From positions 1 through 64,000 of the forward strand of contig CALNHX010001943.1 in the NCBI GenBank assembly GCA_940337035.1: DNA of 64,000 nucleotides, written 5' to 3'. Within the stretch, counting starts at the first letter, position 1. Each line of letters begins with the position of its first letter. Positions 22,803-33,600 of this stretch are shown here, one piece after another. The notes under the pieces were generated by a model. The model did no database searches and was not told where the DNA came from. It saw only the letters and a program-made list of their open reading frames with translations. This DNA comes from Agriotes lineatus (lineage: Eukaryota > Arthropoda > Insecta > Coleoptera > Elateridae). Made by a program: the position numbers and the translations under genes.

Positions 22803-25800
22803 TGTTGAGGACGTTTGCTTGTTGTCTTAGCTAAATTGAGGAAGCACTTACTCGGTTGTTTATCAAGAGCAGGTCATAAACATCCGCACGAGGCATTTCT
22901 GTTCAGACTGCAGTAATTGGGGTCGTACAGTAAAGTATTTTTGTTTGGTAGTGAAAATTTTATTAGCTCGTTACATTGCACGTAAACTAGCTGTAATAAA
23001 GCATGGAATTAGGTGCACTATTTAAATTATAAATATTTGTATTTGGAAGAAAAATCAAATTGAAGAATGGAATACGCTGTAAACTAAACGTCAACGAATT
23101 TCCTGATGGGTTGTTCTGGGCGCCTTTTATATTATTTACAACTCAGAGACTCGAGTTTTTAAATCTGTTTTATCTTTCTGTAAATTATTAAAAAATAGTC
23201 TTAGCAGTACTGTGCAAGGGTTTTGGTATGTGAGCTAACAGAAGCGAATGCAGCACTGGCTAAGGAAACGATTTTTGAAAATTAAGGATGCTCATGGTCA
23301 CATGCAAACTGCTATTAAATGGGACAGAAGTGGAACGCTACGTGATAACATTTGTCTAGCATAAGAAACGACCAAATGTATAATGTCATACAATCTTAGA
23401 TGTTTATTTGGTCTTCTTGCTAATATTATTATTTAGTACGGCATTATGAAAATGTAAGAAAAGTGATCAATTTAAAGTAGTGACGTATAACGAAACACAC
23501 TAAAGCAACATGAATGGAATTAGCTGAGGTAGTAATAATGGATGAAACGGAATAGTAATAGATAACGAATTTTGCCTGATGGGGCAGGGGGTGGAACAAA
23601 CCACATTAAGGCTACATTGCACTTTTTTACAAGCAAAATGGATCATTACGACATTTCATTAAATGAAAGGCAGAGCTTACCTTAAATGCACCTTAACTGT
23701 CCTGTAACAGAGAGAGGTATAGTTTAGGACTGTTACCGGAGTTAGTTAACTTGACATCGAGAAAATGAGGAAAAACAGGGGCCACGAATTTTGAATTACT
23801 TCACCGAGCCTGGCAGAAATCCAGGAGTGGTGGTTTCGCTACGGTGCTGGCGTGAGACGTTCCCAGTCTGCGTCCTTTGGACCTACCTTTTATGGCCCCT
23901 TCGCTCCTGCCTGGGCACTGTACAAACACATACACATCACAACAAAAAATAATATTACAGCTCAACATACAAACACAATTAAAACAATCTTGGCATAGTT
24001 AAGGTTAATTGGATCTATTGAAGCTAAAAATTCCAATTATTGTCAACATTCATATACCTATAAAATAAAAAAGATATTACACCTATTGTAAGGAATAATA
24101 ATTTGAGTGCAATGCAACGGGGGTTTGCCTACTGTTCATAAATTAATCACAGTGGACCGACCCCGCGCAACTAACTTATTGACCTAACTCGTGGCTAAAA
24201 ATAGCTCGTGTCAGTCTAGTTTGCGTATAACGGGTGCTATGCGCAAACTACGTCGTTTAAATCCAACAACGATGCTTCACTGGTTACGGTTTGTACCCCA
24301 CAATAGAACAAATCACAGTACCCGTTTCTAATGTCCGGCAAGACATAGAGTTGAAGACCGCTAGGGGCATGATCTCTACTTCTTATTATGCGACAAATGT
24401 CATGTTTATTCACCCACCAACAAAGGAATGCCCGCACCACAAGGGGGCGCTTGCGGCGTTATTTAATTTTTTCTTTCTCTGGCTCACAGGAATGCGCTAG
24501 TATTGCTCTATTTGATGCAAGAAGTTCCCGCTCACAGAACGCCGTAATTCGATGAACAAGTCTCGACCTGCATAGAAATAGAACAACTGGTACCCTGGAA
24601 ACAAAAAACCATTAAGGGTAAAACGTCATCCGGCGCGCATAACAGTTAATGTTTGTTAAACCGCAAACAGCGTCCACCTATGGGCCGCTTCCTAAAATGC
24701 GAAGCCAAATCTGCATAAAGTAGGGCGATAGAGATGAGTAATTTTTACAAGGTGGTAAACTAAGGCGTGGGTTATTGAAAACTTATAATTAAAGGGAACG
24801 AGGCTCAACAGATGTTGCCAGACACCCAGGTTTTCATACAAAGTCCAACAAAGGCGGGGCCTAAACAAGGTTGTAAAGGCTCGGGAAGTCCTAACGACTT
24901 AGAGAAACCTGATTCGATTTATAGATGTAGTCTTAAATCACGACCTTCTACGGTAAGCCGTTTGCTAAACATTCTGGAAAAATGTACGCTTTGTAGTAAA
25001 TAAAAGGCATCACTGACTTTGCTCTAAAGGGCATAAAGCTATAAAGATATTTAGCAAAGAACGAGATTCCAAAAATCGCTGATCGTCCCAAACGCGAGAA
25101 AAATTTGTAGTAGTCGAAAAAATAACGTAATAAAACCAGTTAGGGCTTAGCTACTATAATAGCCTCATGTTTTCTATGTTGTTTACTTACAGGTTTTAGG
25201 TTGTTGTGGTGCTTACGATAGTTTTGTACTCCTGATGCTGCAACGTATATGTGCTATTCTAAATATTTGGGTACCTAGAGCATTTTGAGTAAATGCTTTA
25301 AACGCTGATGCTAAATATTGCTGTGGATAAAGACCAACATAAACGTATTAAGTTTGATTTTACTTCAAAATGTGTGAGAAACTATGCTTTTTCTATGGAA
25401 CGAGCAAAATGGGAACCAGTTCTGATTTAAAAAGGGCCCTAATAACTAATAACTTTAATCTACACAAAAAAGCTGTTAAGACCCTTGCTATTAGAAATAT
25501 TTTTAATAATTTAAAACTTTCAGATTTTGGATTTGCTACTTTCTAGAATTTCGTCTCATGGTATTTGGCCAGTTTTGAGTAGTCTTTCCAACTAAATTTA
25601 TACTTAAAGCAACCTAAATTAAGGTGGGTTCTAAATTTTTTTACAGCTTATGTGTAATTATGATTGCAAGGGGAATGTGTCCAAATAAATATTTTTGTTA
25701 GTTTATTAGTTCTGCTTAGATTTCAGCACTAAAAACACCATAAAATATAAAAGTTTATGACAAAATGATAGGTCGTTTATTATGGATGGTCTACGATATA

Positions 25801-27258
25801 AGACCCCTCAACTATGTTACATCGGATTGTAATGAAATTTTACTTATATATAGTCTTTGAATGCTATTTATTGTTCCATAACTTAGCTCTGGCATTAATT
25901 TTTCTTTCCTGTGCAATATATGATTATTTACACGACACACCATGAAAATCTAATATGGTTAAAATTTGTGCTATAAAGTCCTTGCAAGTTATAAAAAGTT
26001 GCGTTAAAGAAGAATTCAATAATCATGTAGTGTTTTATGGTAAGCATATTATAAAATAAAAATGTTTCCAAATATATCAGCGAACCAAAGCTTCAATGTT
26101 TTCGGATTTCCGTCACGTGACATATTAAAACGATTGAAATTTTGCGACACAAGTGTCAGTATAAGTTGCTTTCTAGATAATTCACTTTTAAGATAGTTAT
26201 TTATACATTTAATAGTCCTTTCTTTTTAAATTTGCTAGTCGGCCCTTATTTGTTTAAAAATAGCCAGGCTATGTTTATCTAACCAATTAGATTTGTTATC
26301 GATTGTTTTCAAGTATTGTAGGCTTCGGCCAAGAGGGAAATTGTCATTTTACTGTTGCTGAATAAATTGTACAACGTTGTTACCCAAAAACGAAATATAT
26401 GCCAAATGATATGGCAAACAGAAAATTTATTTGATGTTGTCTATACCTGAAAATGACAGTTCCTGATAAATAACTAAAATTTTATACAGCGTTTTATTTC
26501 ACTCTGGGTTGAACGAATATGTATCATGCCAGCAACCGACTGTAATTCGGCAAGTAACTTTACATCACTGCCTCCATTCCCGTATGTGGGACATACGAGG
26601 ATATTCTTCGTGAGCAGCGATTAACAGAGTCTACCGTCAAATGAAGTGAGAGGATTGAAGTTCTAACCTGCAATTAATAAAGCACTAATAAGCACATATA
26701 GATTAACTGCACCTGTAGATTAAGGATCCTGACAGACGTTCCTAGTGACTACGATTCAGTTGTCGTAAATGCAAGTGTGTGCAATCCTGAATCTGTGTAA
26801 AAGCCTAGCTTTGTGTTCCTGGCCCTTGGTAAAAACTACATCCTAAGTAACTGTAGTTACGAGTTCATCTGCACAATAGAAGGTGGGAAATTTTCGATTA
26901 ATTTGATTAACTGGCATGTGTTTTGTTGATATAAAGTAATAATTTTCTATGACACAACTTGGCGAGGCCACATAAGTGAGTACTTAAGACCCTGAGAGAT
27001 TGAACCTTAAAAATTTAATTTAATTTGTGTAGTGCAAAAGCAGCTGAGGACCATCTTTTGTAGTCATTAAATTAATACAGTCTCAAAATTATGTATTACA
27101 TTTAGCCCGATTTAGTAATTTGCATTAAAATATTAAGTACGGGGTTTAAACAGCATCATTTGTTATCTGTGAGTTTCAACACTTCTAATATTAACACTTT
27201 CGATTAACTATAATTTGCAATACAATTCACCAATTTCTTATCTTTGTCAGGTAGCAGC
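22803..27258. other. No gene seen
   Basis: About 4.5 kb upstream of the TIL gene and left of the 820-bp array. No coding-like frame, transposon end or tandem repeat was recognised. A CTCF-like site lies at 24437-24450. The promoter of the TIL gene should lie just right of 22802, but I see no clear TATA box. Confidence 0.45.
24437..24450 (+). promoter_or_regulatory. CTCF-like site
   Basis: CCACAAGGGGGCGC matches 13 of 14 positions of the well-known core CCASYAGRKGGCRS (only position 5 differs). It lies in the gene-free stretch 1.6 kb upstream of the TIL gene. This is a motif match only; binding is not shown. Confidence 0.3.
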
Positions 27259-28535
27259 TGAAGTACTTTCACTGAGAATGCTAAATTTTCTATCAAAATA
27301 CCTGGCTGGCGAATACAAGACGTTAAGGTAAAAGTTTAAACTCTTGATTCTTAAACATCGCTTAGCATCATTACAAGACGTTCAGTGTCATTACTTGTAG
27401 GTGCTATCGGTACTATTCAAAGTTTCTGGAATTATCTTGACTAAATTCTATACAACAGACAGTTGGATATTATATCATATTTATTTATTTTTACAACATT
27501 TACAAACTTCATCTACACTCTATGGGGTGATTGAAATAAGCAGTGATTTAATTTTATTTTTAAAAACGTTGCTACTTTGAATTATACGGAATTGGTCTGA
27601 ATATTAAGGAGATGTTTTGTAAATACTTCTCAATTCTTTAATATCTAAATAATTCTATATTTTCACTTTTCATTATTTAGAAACGTTTTACACTGTAGAT
27701 ATTTTACTTCCAATAATTTCTGTACTTGCTTTGATGCCCCTAGATTCTTGAGCAACAGTATTGTGAGCCAACGTTTATGCCTAGTAGTTGACGTATTTTG
27801 AGTCTACCGCTCCGCGATTTTCGTCTCGACCGCAACAGCGCATTGAAGGCTCCCAAATATTCCGCCTGCCACAGCTGGTTAATTTTGTGACTTTCGATTG
27901 CATGCTTAAGATGAACTGAGTGGTCGCTTTCAATGGTTTTTGCGAACTTCCTGTAAATTTTAGTTTGGAAATTCTTCGACCTTAGATATAGTTATATAGA
28001 TCTGCTTTGAATGCGGCTTCATTAAAATAATGATTTCACGTTATGATGACGGATTTGTTTCTCTGTGTATCTGAAAGCCGAAGTACTTTCACTGAGAATG
28101 CTAAATTTTCTGTCAAAATACCTGGCTGGCGAATACAAGACGTTATGGTAAAAGTTTAAACTCTTGATTCTTAAACATCGCTTAGCATCATTACAAGACG
28201 TTCAGTGTCATTACTTGTAGGTGCTATCGGTACTATTCAAAGTTTCTGGCATTATCTTAACTAAATTCTATACAACAGACAGTTGGATATTATATCATAT
28301 TTATTTATTTTTACAACATTTACAAACTTCATCTACACTCTATGGGGTGATTGAAATAAGCAGTTATTTAATTTTATTTTTAAAAACGTTGCTACTTTGA
28401 ATTATAAGGAATTGGTCTGAATATTAAGGAGATGTTTTGTAAATACTTGTCAATTCTTTAATATCTAAATAATTCTATATTTTCACTTTTCATTATTTAG
28501 AAACGTTTTACACTGTAGATATTTTGTCAGCGTAG

Positions 28536-29580
28536 CAGGGCCGTAGCTACAGGGTTGGGAGCCCCGGGGCAACAAATAATTATGGGGGTACCACGTTATC
28601 TACCGCTTTACCTCTACACCACTTTCATTTAGTAAGCCTTTTTTAATAGGGTTGTTTTTTGGTGTTTTTTTCTGTTACTGTAGAAGCTTGCTAACCAGGT
28701 GGCTGAGGCGTTAGATTTATACTGCAGCGGTCCCGGTTATTATTATTAATTTAGTGGTAGTCGTCATGGTGTAAAGAATACAAAGTGAAGCGTTCCCGGA
28801 GATGCGCAGTCGTTCAGAAAGTAGAGGGGAGATATGCATCAATCCCCAATGCGCCTACTCAGGAAATCCAATAGGACCGCGATCATGGTGTAACCATGGC
28901 CGCGATAGTATATTGTTGTTGGCACTGTCAGTCGATATCAAAGTCGAGGTTAGCCGGTTAGGGTTTTCGTCAGTGTGACACAAACTGACGCAAAACCTAA
29001 CCTCGAATGTGACAGTAAACTTCAGTACTACCATTCGTGCCCTTTGGGGGCGTATTTCTTATTGGTTGAATATGAGGCTCCGCTCACAATGCATCCATTC
29101 AGCTGGACGTTACACCTTGTATTCTATGCATCATGGTAGTCGTTAAATCACGCAGAAGGCGCCTATCGCGATCTAAAAACTTCTGCACCAGGCGGAGTAC
29201 TACCCGTTATACGACATGCAAGCATGCATATAAAACTTGCAAACTTAGAATAGGTATCCTAAGTCTACACAGGTTGAATTTTACTGAAATCAAGATCACA
29301 TTAAATTCTGTTTCCTAACTTCATTACAAGCAAAGTCATTGATTGAAAGCAAAGCTAGATTTCTGAGCCTTTCCTCCGTTCCGTCTTAGCTACGGTCACA
29401 GAAATTGTCAAGTGCTGTACACTTATCAGGATAAAGTGCTCATTTTCTCATGTTTGGCAGTTTGGTTCAATACTCCTTTAAGACAATTTCGTAAAAAAAC
29501 TTCCTCCGCTTTCGGGGGCCCCCTATGTTCGGGGGCCCCGGGGCGCTGCCCCGGCTGCCCCGGTGGTAGCTACGGCTCTG
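28536..29580. mobile_element. Non-autonomous hAT element with 8-bp target duplication
   Basis: The left end CAGGGCCGTAGCTAC and right end read inward CAGAGCCGTAGCTAC differ at one of 15 positions. CAGCGTAG flanks both sides (28528-28535 and 29581-29588), the 8-bp duplication expected of hAT. Inner subterminal blocks are unusually GC-rich (GGGGGCCCC at 29510-29540). No transposase is visible. A second element sits inside at 28765-29134. Confidence 0.9.
28765..29134. mobile_element. 370-bp MITE nested in the hAT element, 9-bp duplication
   Basis: GGTAGTCGT flanks it at 28756-28764 and 29135-29143. The left end ATGGTGTAAAGAATACAAAG matches the right end read inward ATGATGCATAGAATACAAGG at most positions. 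Inside, CGAGGTTAG..TTTTCGTCAGTGTG and its near-inverse ..AACCTAACCTCG form a second hairpin around 28980. A 9-bp duplication suggests the Mutator group, but no transposase is present to confirm it. Confidence 0.65.
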
Positions 29581-30547
29581 CAGCGTAGATATTTTACTTC
29601 CAATAATCTCTGTACTTGCTTTGATGCCTTTAGATTCTTGAGCAACAGTATTGTGAGCCAACGTGTATGCCTAGTAGTTGACATATTTTAAGTTTACCGC
29701 TCCGCGATTTTCGTCTCGACCGCAACAGCGCATCGAAGGCTTTCAAAAATTCCGCATGCCACAGCTGGTTAATTTTGTGACTTTCGATTGCATGCTTAAG
29801 ATGAACTGAGTGGTCGCTTTCAATGGTTTTTGCGAACTTCGTGTAAATTTTAGTTTGGAATTTCTTCGCACTTAGATATAGTTATATAGATCTGCTTTGA
29901 ATGCGGCTTCATTAAAATATTGATTTCACGTTATGATGACGGATTTTTTTCTCTGTGTATCTGAAAGCCTTAGTACTTTCACTGAGAATGCTAAATTTTC
30001 TGTCAAAATACCTGGCTGGCGAATACAAGACGTTATGGTAGAAGTTTAAACTCTTGATTCTTAAACATCGCTTAGCATCATTACAAGACGTTCAATTTCA
30101 TTACTTGTTTTTTTTTTAATTTAATGAAATCAGCTCAGCAATCAATGTGCTATACATGATTCGGTTCTATGTTGCACTTAACTTAAACTAACATAGTGAG
30201 AATTATTAAAATAATCGTATTTTACATTGTACATTAAACTTAATACATGTATCTAATGCTTGTGAATACAGGTTGAGTGTTTATTGTAATAAGTCTTGTG
30301 GGACTCTTCTTTTTAATCTTTGGTGTTTGTTTGTTTGTCCGAGGTTAAACGCCACTGCACTAAGACACTCGTTGATCGTATCGAAAAATTTAGTACACTG
30401 TTTATTTATGTGGTCTAGGATCAGCGGTAAATTAAGTTCTTTGTGTAATTGTTCATTCCGCACGAACCACGGCGCGTTCACTGCTATACGAGTCACTTTA
30501 TTTTGCAATATTTGAAGTTTTTTGATATGTGTGTTTGATGTGTTCCT

Positions 30548-32967
30548 TCATACTGGGCACGCGTAGGTCAAGATGGGTCTCAGTATTGTCTGGTAGATTA
30601 ACGTTATGCACTCAACACGTAGGTGTGATTTTCTGTTTATCAGTGGGTACAACATACCAAGTCTGGCGTAACACTCACTTAATTTCTTATTCACATGAAA
30701 TCCCCATCCAAGTCTGTAGTCTAGGTAGACACCCAAGTATTTAATTGCTGAGGCGTTTCCGTTCCACTCGATCATGCTTTGATTTAATCTTATATTAGGT
30801 AAGTTTTTGATTTGCTTCAAGGTGAAGATTTTTGCTTGAGTTTTGGTTGTATTAATTATGATTTTCCAATTTTTAAACCATTTGCACATCTCGTCTAAAG
30901 CAATTTGAAGATGATTAACCGCTGTTTGAAGATTTGCGCTTTGAGATAGGACAGCGGTATCATGCGCAAACATAGCCAAGGTAGTGTTGTTGGTAGTTTG
31001 CAAATCGTGCATGTAAGTGTTGAATAAAGTAGGCCCCAATATACTACCTTGCGGTACTCCCGCTGTAATTGGCCTTTTATTGGAAGTGGTGGCATGCACC
31101 CTCACTGAGAATGTCCTGTCTTTAGATGCCAAACTTTGTCGAAGGCATTTTGAAGGTCAATGAACGCTACCACAGTATATTCCTTATTCTCGAAGCCTAT
31201 TTCAATTGATTCGGTTATTCTTAGTAACTGGTGCGTTGTCGAATGCTTCTTTTTGAATCCCATTTGGTGATGAGGTATGATATTACGCTCATTCAATATT
31301 TTTTGCAACCGCTCGTGTATAACTCTTTCAAGTAGTTTGGAGAGTGATGATAATAAACTTATGGGCCGATAACTTTCTGGTCTGTGTTTATCTTTGCCAC
31401 ATTTATGCAAGGGAAGTATGTAGGCATGTTTCCATTCATTTGGAAAATATCCTAGTCTAAGGCAAGCATTAAAGATAGTTGCTAGAATGGCTAAAGACTT
31501 TTTAGTTAGTTGCTTTAGTATACCGTTTGTTATTAAATCTGGGCCGGGTGATTTTTTGTTGTGTAGTTTTGAAATAAACTCGTTTATTTCAGCCGGTGAT
31601 GTCGGTTCAATCTCAGGTGGGTGCTGACTGTTGAAGTTATTGTTTGTTTCAACTATTTCCTGGAATAGGTTTGGTGTGATGTTTGTGTCATTGGGTGTGA
31701 ACACTTTTTCGAAGTGTGATGCAAGTACATTGGCTTTGTCTTCATCGGTTACGTGTGTATTCCCATTATCGGTTAGCGGATGAATAATATTTGGTTGTCT
31801 TAATATTTTCTTTGTAGCCTGCCACATAGTCGTATCTCTTGGTTGCAGTTCTTCGATGTATTTGTTATATAAATTGAACCTATATTCATCCAATTGCATT
31901 CTGACTCTGTGGGTAAGCTGGTTAGTTAGTGCTTTTAGGTGTGGCCGTCTAGTCCTTTGCCATTCACGTCTAGTCCTATTTTTTAGTTTAATTAAGTTTA
32001 TTATTGCGAGTGGTGTGTGATGACAGTTGCTCATTTTCTGCTTCCACGGTGTTAAGGCTGGTTGAACGCTAGTTTTTATTGCTTCTGTGTACTGGCTAAC
32101 ACCCTCATCTATGTCGTTAGTCGAGTGAATCGGTCCAGGGCTTTTGATGTTTGTGTCTAGTTCTTGTTGAAATTTGTTCCAGTCCATTTTGCCTTCTATT
32201 AGCCTGGGTAATGTAAGTATTTGCTGTGGTTTATTGTGGAAGGATAAAATGACAGGTAAGTGATCTGAATCGAGTTCATTCAGGACAGTTTGATAAATAG
32301 GTTTTCGAAAGTTTTTAAGTAAGACGACATCTAAGATATCCGGTCTGTAATCTGGTCTATAGGGATAATAGGTATAATCATTAGGGATCGATATTTGTAT
32401 GTTTTGGTTAGTCAATATTGCGTTTAGCCTGGTACCATTCGGGTTATCAGCTCTACACCCCCAATATTTAAGTTTACAATTTAGATCACCAACTAATAAA
32501 GTTGGTTTATGTGTGTGAAATATTTTAATGATGTCTTCTTCAAGTATTCGTTTGTTCGGTTGTTTATACGCTGCATAAAGTGAAATTTCGGCTTTATTAT
32601 CTAATGTCATATTTATAGCTACTGTTACAAGATTTTCAAGATCTAGGTCTACTAACGAATGATGAGGTAATTTTCGTTTGATTACTATAGCCACACCCCC
32701 TGATGTTGTCCGCGTTTCTCTGTCTTTCCTGTATATTTCGTAACCTGGTAGTTTGAAGGTTTCTGTACTTAGAAGATGTGTCTCGGTGATGCATGCCACG
32801 TCCACGTTATGCCTGAACAAGAATTCAATAATTAAGCTGCGCTGTCTCTTTATGCCATCGGCGTTCCAATTAAGGACTGTTATATTATTAATTGTGTGTT
32901 TTTTATTTGGATCCATGGGAGGATAGTAGTGGTAATAGTGTTGTAAGAAGGAGCATAATCTTATCAA
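30548..32967 (-). pseudogene. Jockey ORF2: endonuclease and reverse transcriptase
   Basis: The first frame (32967-31102, 621 codons) has the APE-type endonuclease (NWNADGIKRQRSLI, ACITETH, LVGDLNCK, SDHLPVIL) and RT entry (KKSPGPDLITNGILK, YRPISLLSSLSKLLERV) to motif A (AFIDLQNAFDKVWH). It then shifts frame. The next frame (31132-30548, 194 codons) starts ASKDRTFSVRVHA and GVPQGSILGPTLFN. The stretch normally between KVWH and the DRTF strand is missing, so roughly 30-40 residues are deleted at the shift. The active-site box reads FAHD (residues 55-58 of the second frame) because codon 30964-30962 is CAT where GAT would give FADD. Confidence 0.9.
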
Positions 32968-33600
32968 GGTGTGGTAATATTATCTCGATTATTTTTGTGA
33001 CGATACTGGACAGTAAGTTGGGTTCTTGCTGATTAAAGTACTGGTTACTATTGGGTTTAGTTGGTAGTCTTGGAAATGACCTATTGAATTCTTGTTGATC
33101 TTGTTTGTTCATTGGTTGATTGTTTTGGATGTTAGCTACTTCAGATGGGGCTGGTGCAGCCCACGCTCGTGTTCGATTTTGATTTTGATTTGGTGGATTT
33201 TGTTGGCGGCTGACTTTTTGATAGTATGTACATCCTTTAAAGTTAGCGGGATGAAGTTCTTTACAGTTAACGCATTGGGGGGGATTAGTAGATTTTTTTG
33301 GGCATTTATTGTACTCATGGTTATTTATACATTTGACGCATCGGGGCACCATTTGGCAGTAATTCCGGGTATGTCCATAAAGCTGGCATTTTTTACACTG
33401 TGGTATGTCTTCTGATTTTCTTCTAGTTTCAACCTCTATTATGCTGTATTGTATTTTTTTTAAGTTCATACTTTCTTTAGCAGTTTCAGTGTTTTTCAGG
33501 TCCACCGCACAAAGCGGTATAGGCCTTCTGTGATTGTTATAAAGACGAGCAACTTTAATCACTGGATATTTTAAGTTATTCAACTCATCTAAAATTTGGC
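32903..33600 (-). pseudogene. Jockey gag (ORF1), N-terminus missing
   Basis: The open frame carries three zinc knuckles: CKKCQLYGHTRNYC, CVKCINNHEYNKC and CVNCKELHPANFKGC. Before these lies the conserved gag stretch ending in IEVETRR. The frame runs out at the element's truncated 5' edge near 33600 (ILDELNNLKYP), so the N-terminal half is lost. It overlaps the start of ORF2 by about 65 bases in another frame, a usual arrangement. Confidence 0.85.

Larger units (their letters stand above)
27261..30108. repeat. 820-bp tandem repeat, 2.2 units, interrupted
   Basis: AGTACTTTCACTGAGAATGC starts units at about 27261, 28081 and 29971. The first period is 820 bp. The second is 1890 bp because unit 2 contains a 1045-bp hAT insertion with its target duplication plus 17 extra bases. 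Unit 3 stops at 30108, where the poly(A) end of a Jockey LINE begins. Units are very similar (a few percent divergence by eye). They have no coding frame. Confidence 0.92.
30109..33600 (-). mobile_element. Jockey-type LINE, 5'-truncated
   Basis: The minus strand runs from a gag cut near 33600 through the endonuclease and RT to an A-rich 3' end (T-run at about 30108-30117 on the plus strand). It is inserted into unit 3 of the 820-bp repeat. Short frames in all other registers here are shadows. Three separate lesions (RT deletion plus frameshift, catalytic Asp change, 5' truncation) mean it cannot move. Confidence 0.92.

Noticed and set aside
22803..22900. GTAAGT donor at 22851 and ATG at about 22893 as a further coding exon of the TIL gene
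   Set aside because: The nearest acceptor would leave a 21-bp intron, too short to splice, and the upstream frame has no link to the signal-peptide exon. Kept only as a possible 5' UTR exon.
29133..29318. Arg/Ser-rich 61-codon frame as an SR-like or protamine-like peptide
   Set aside because: It starts at the edge of a MITE insertion inside a hAT element and is not conserved in anything visible here.
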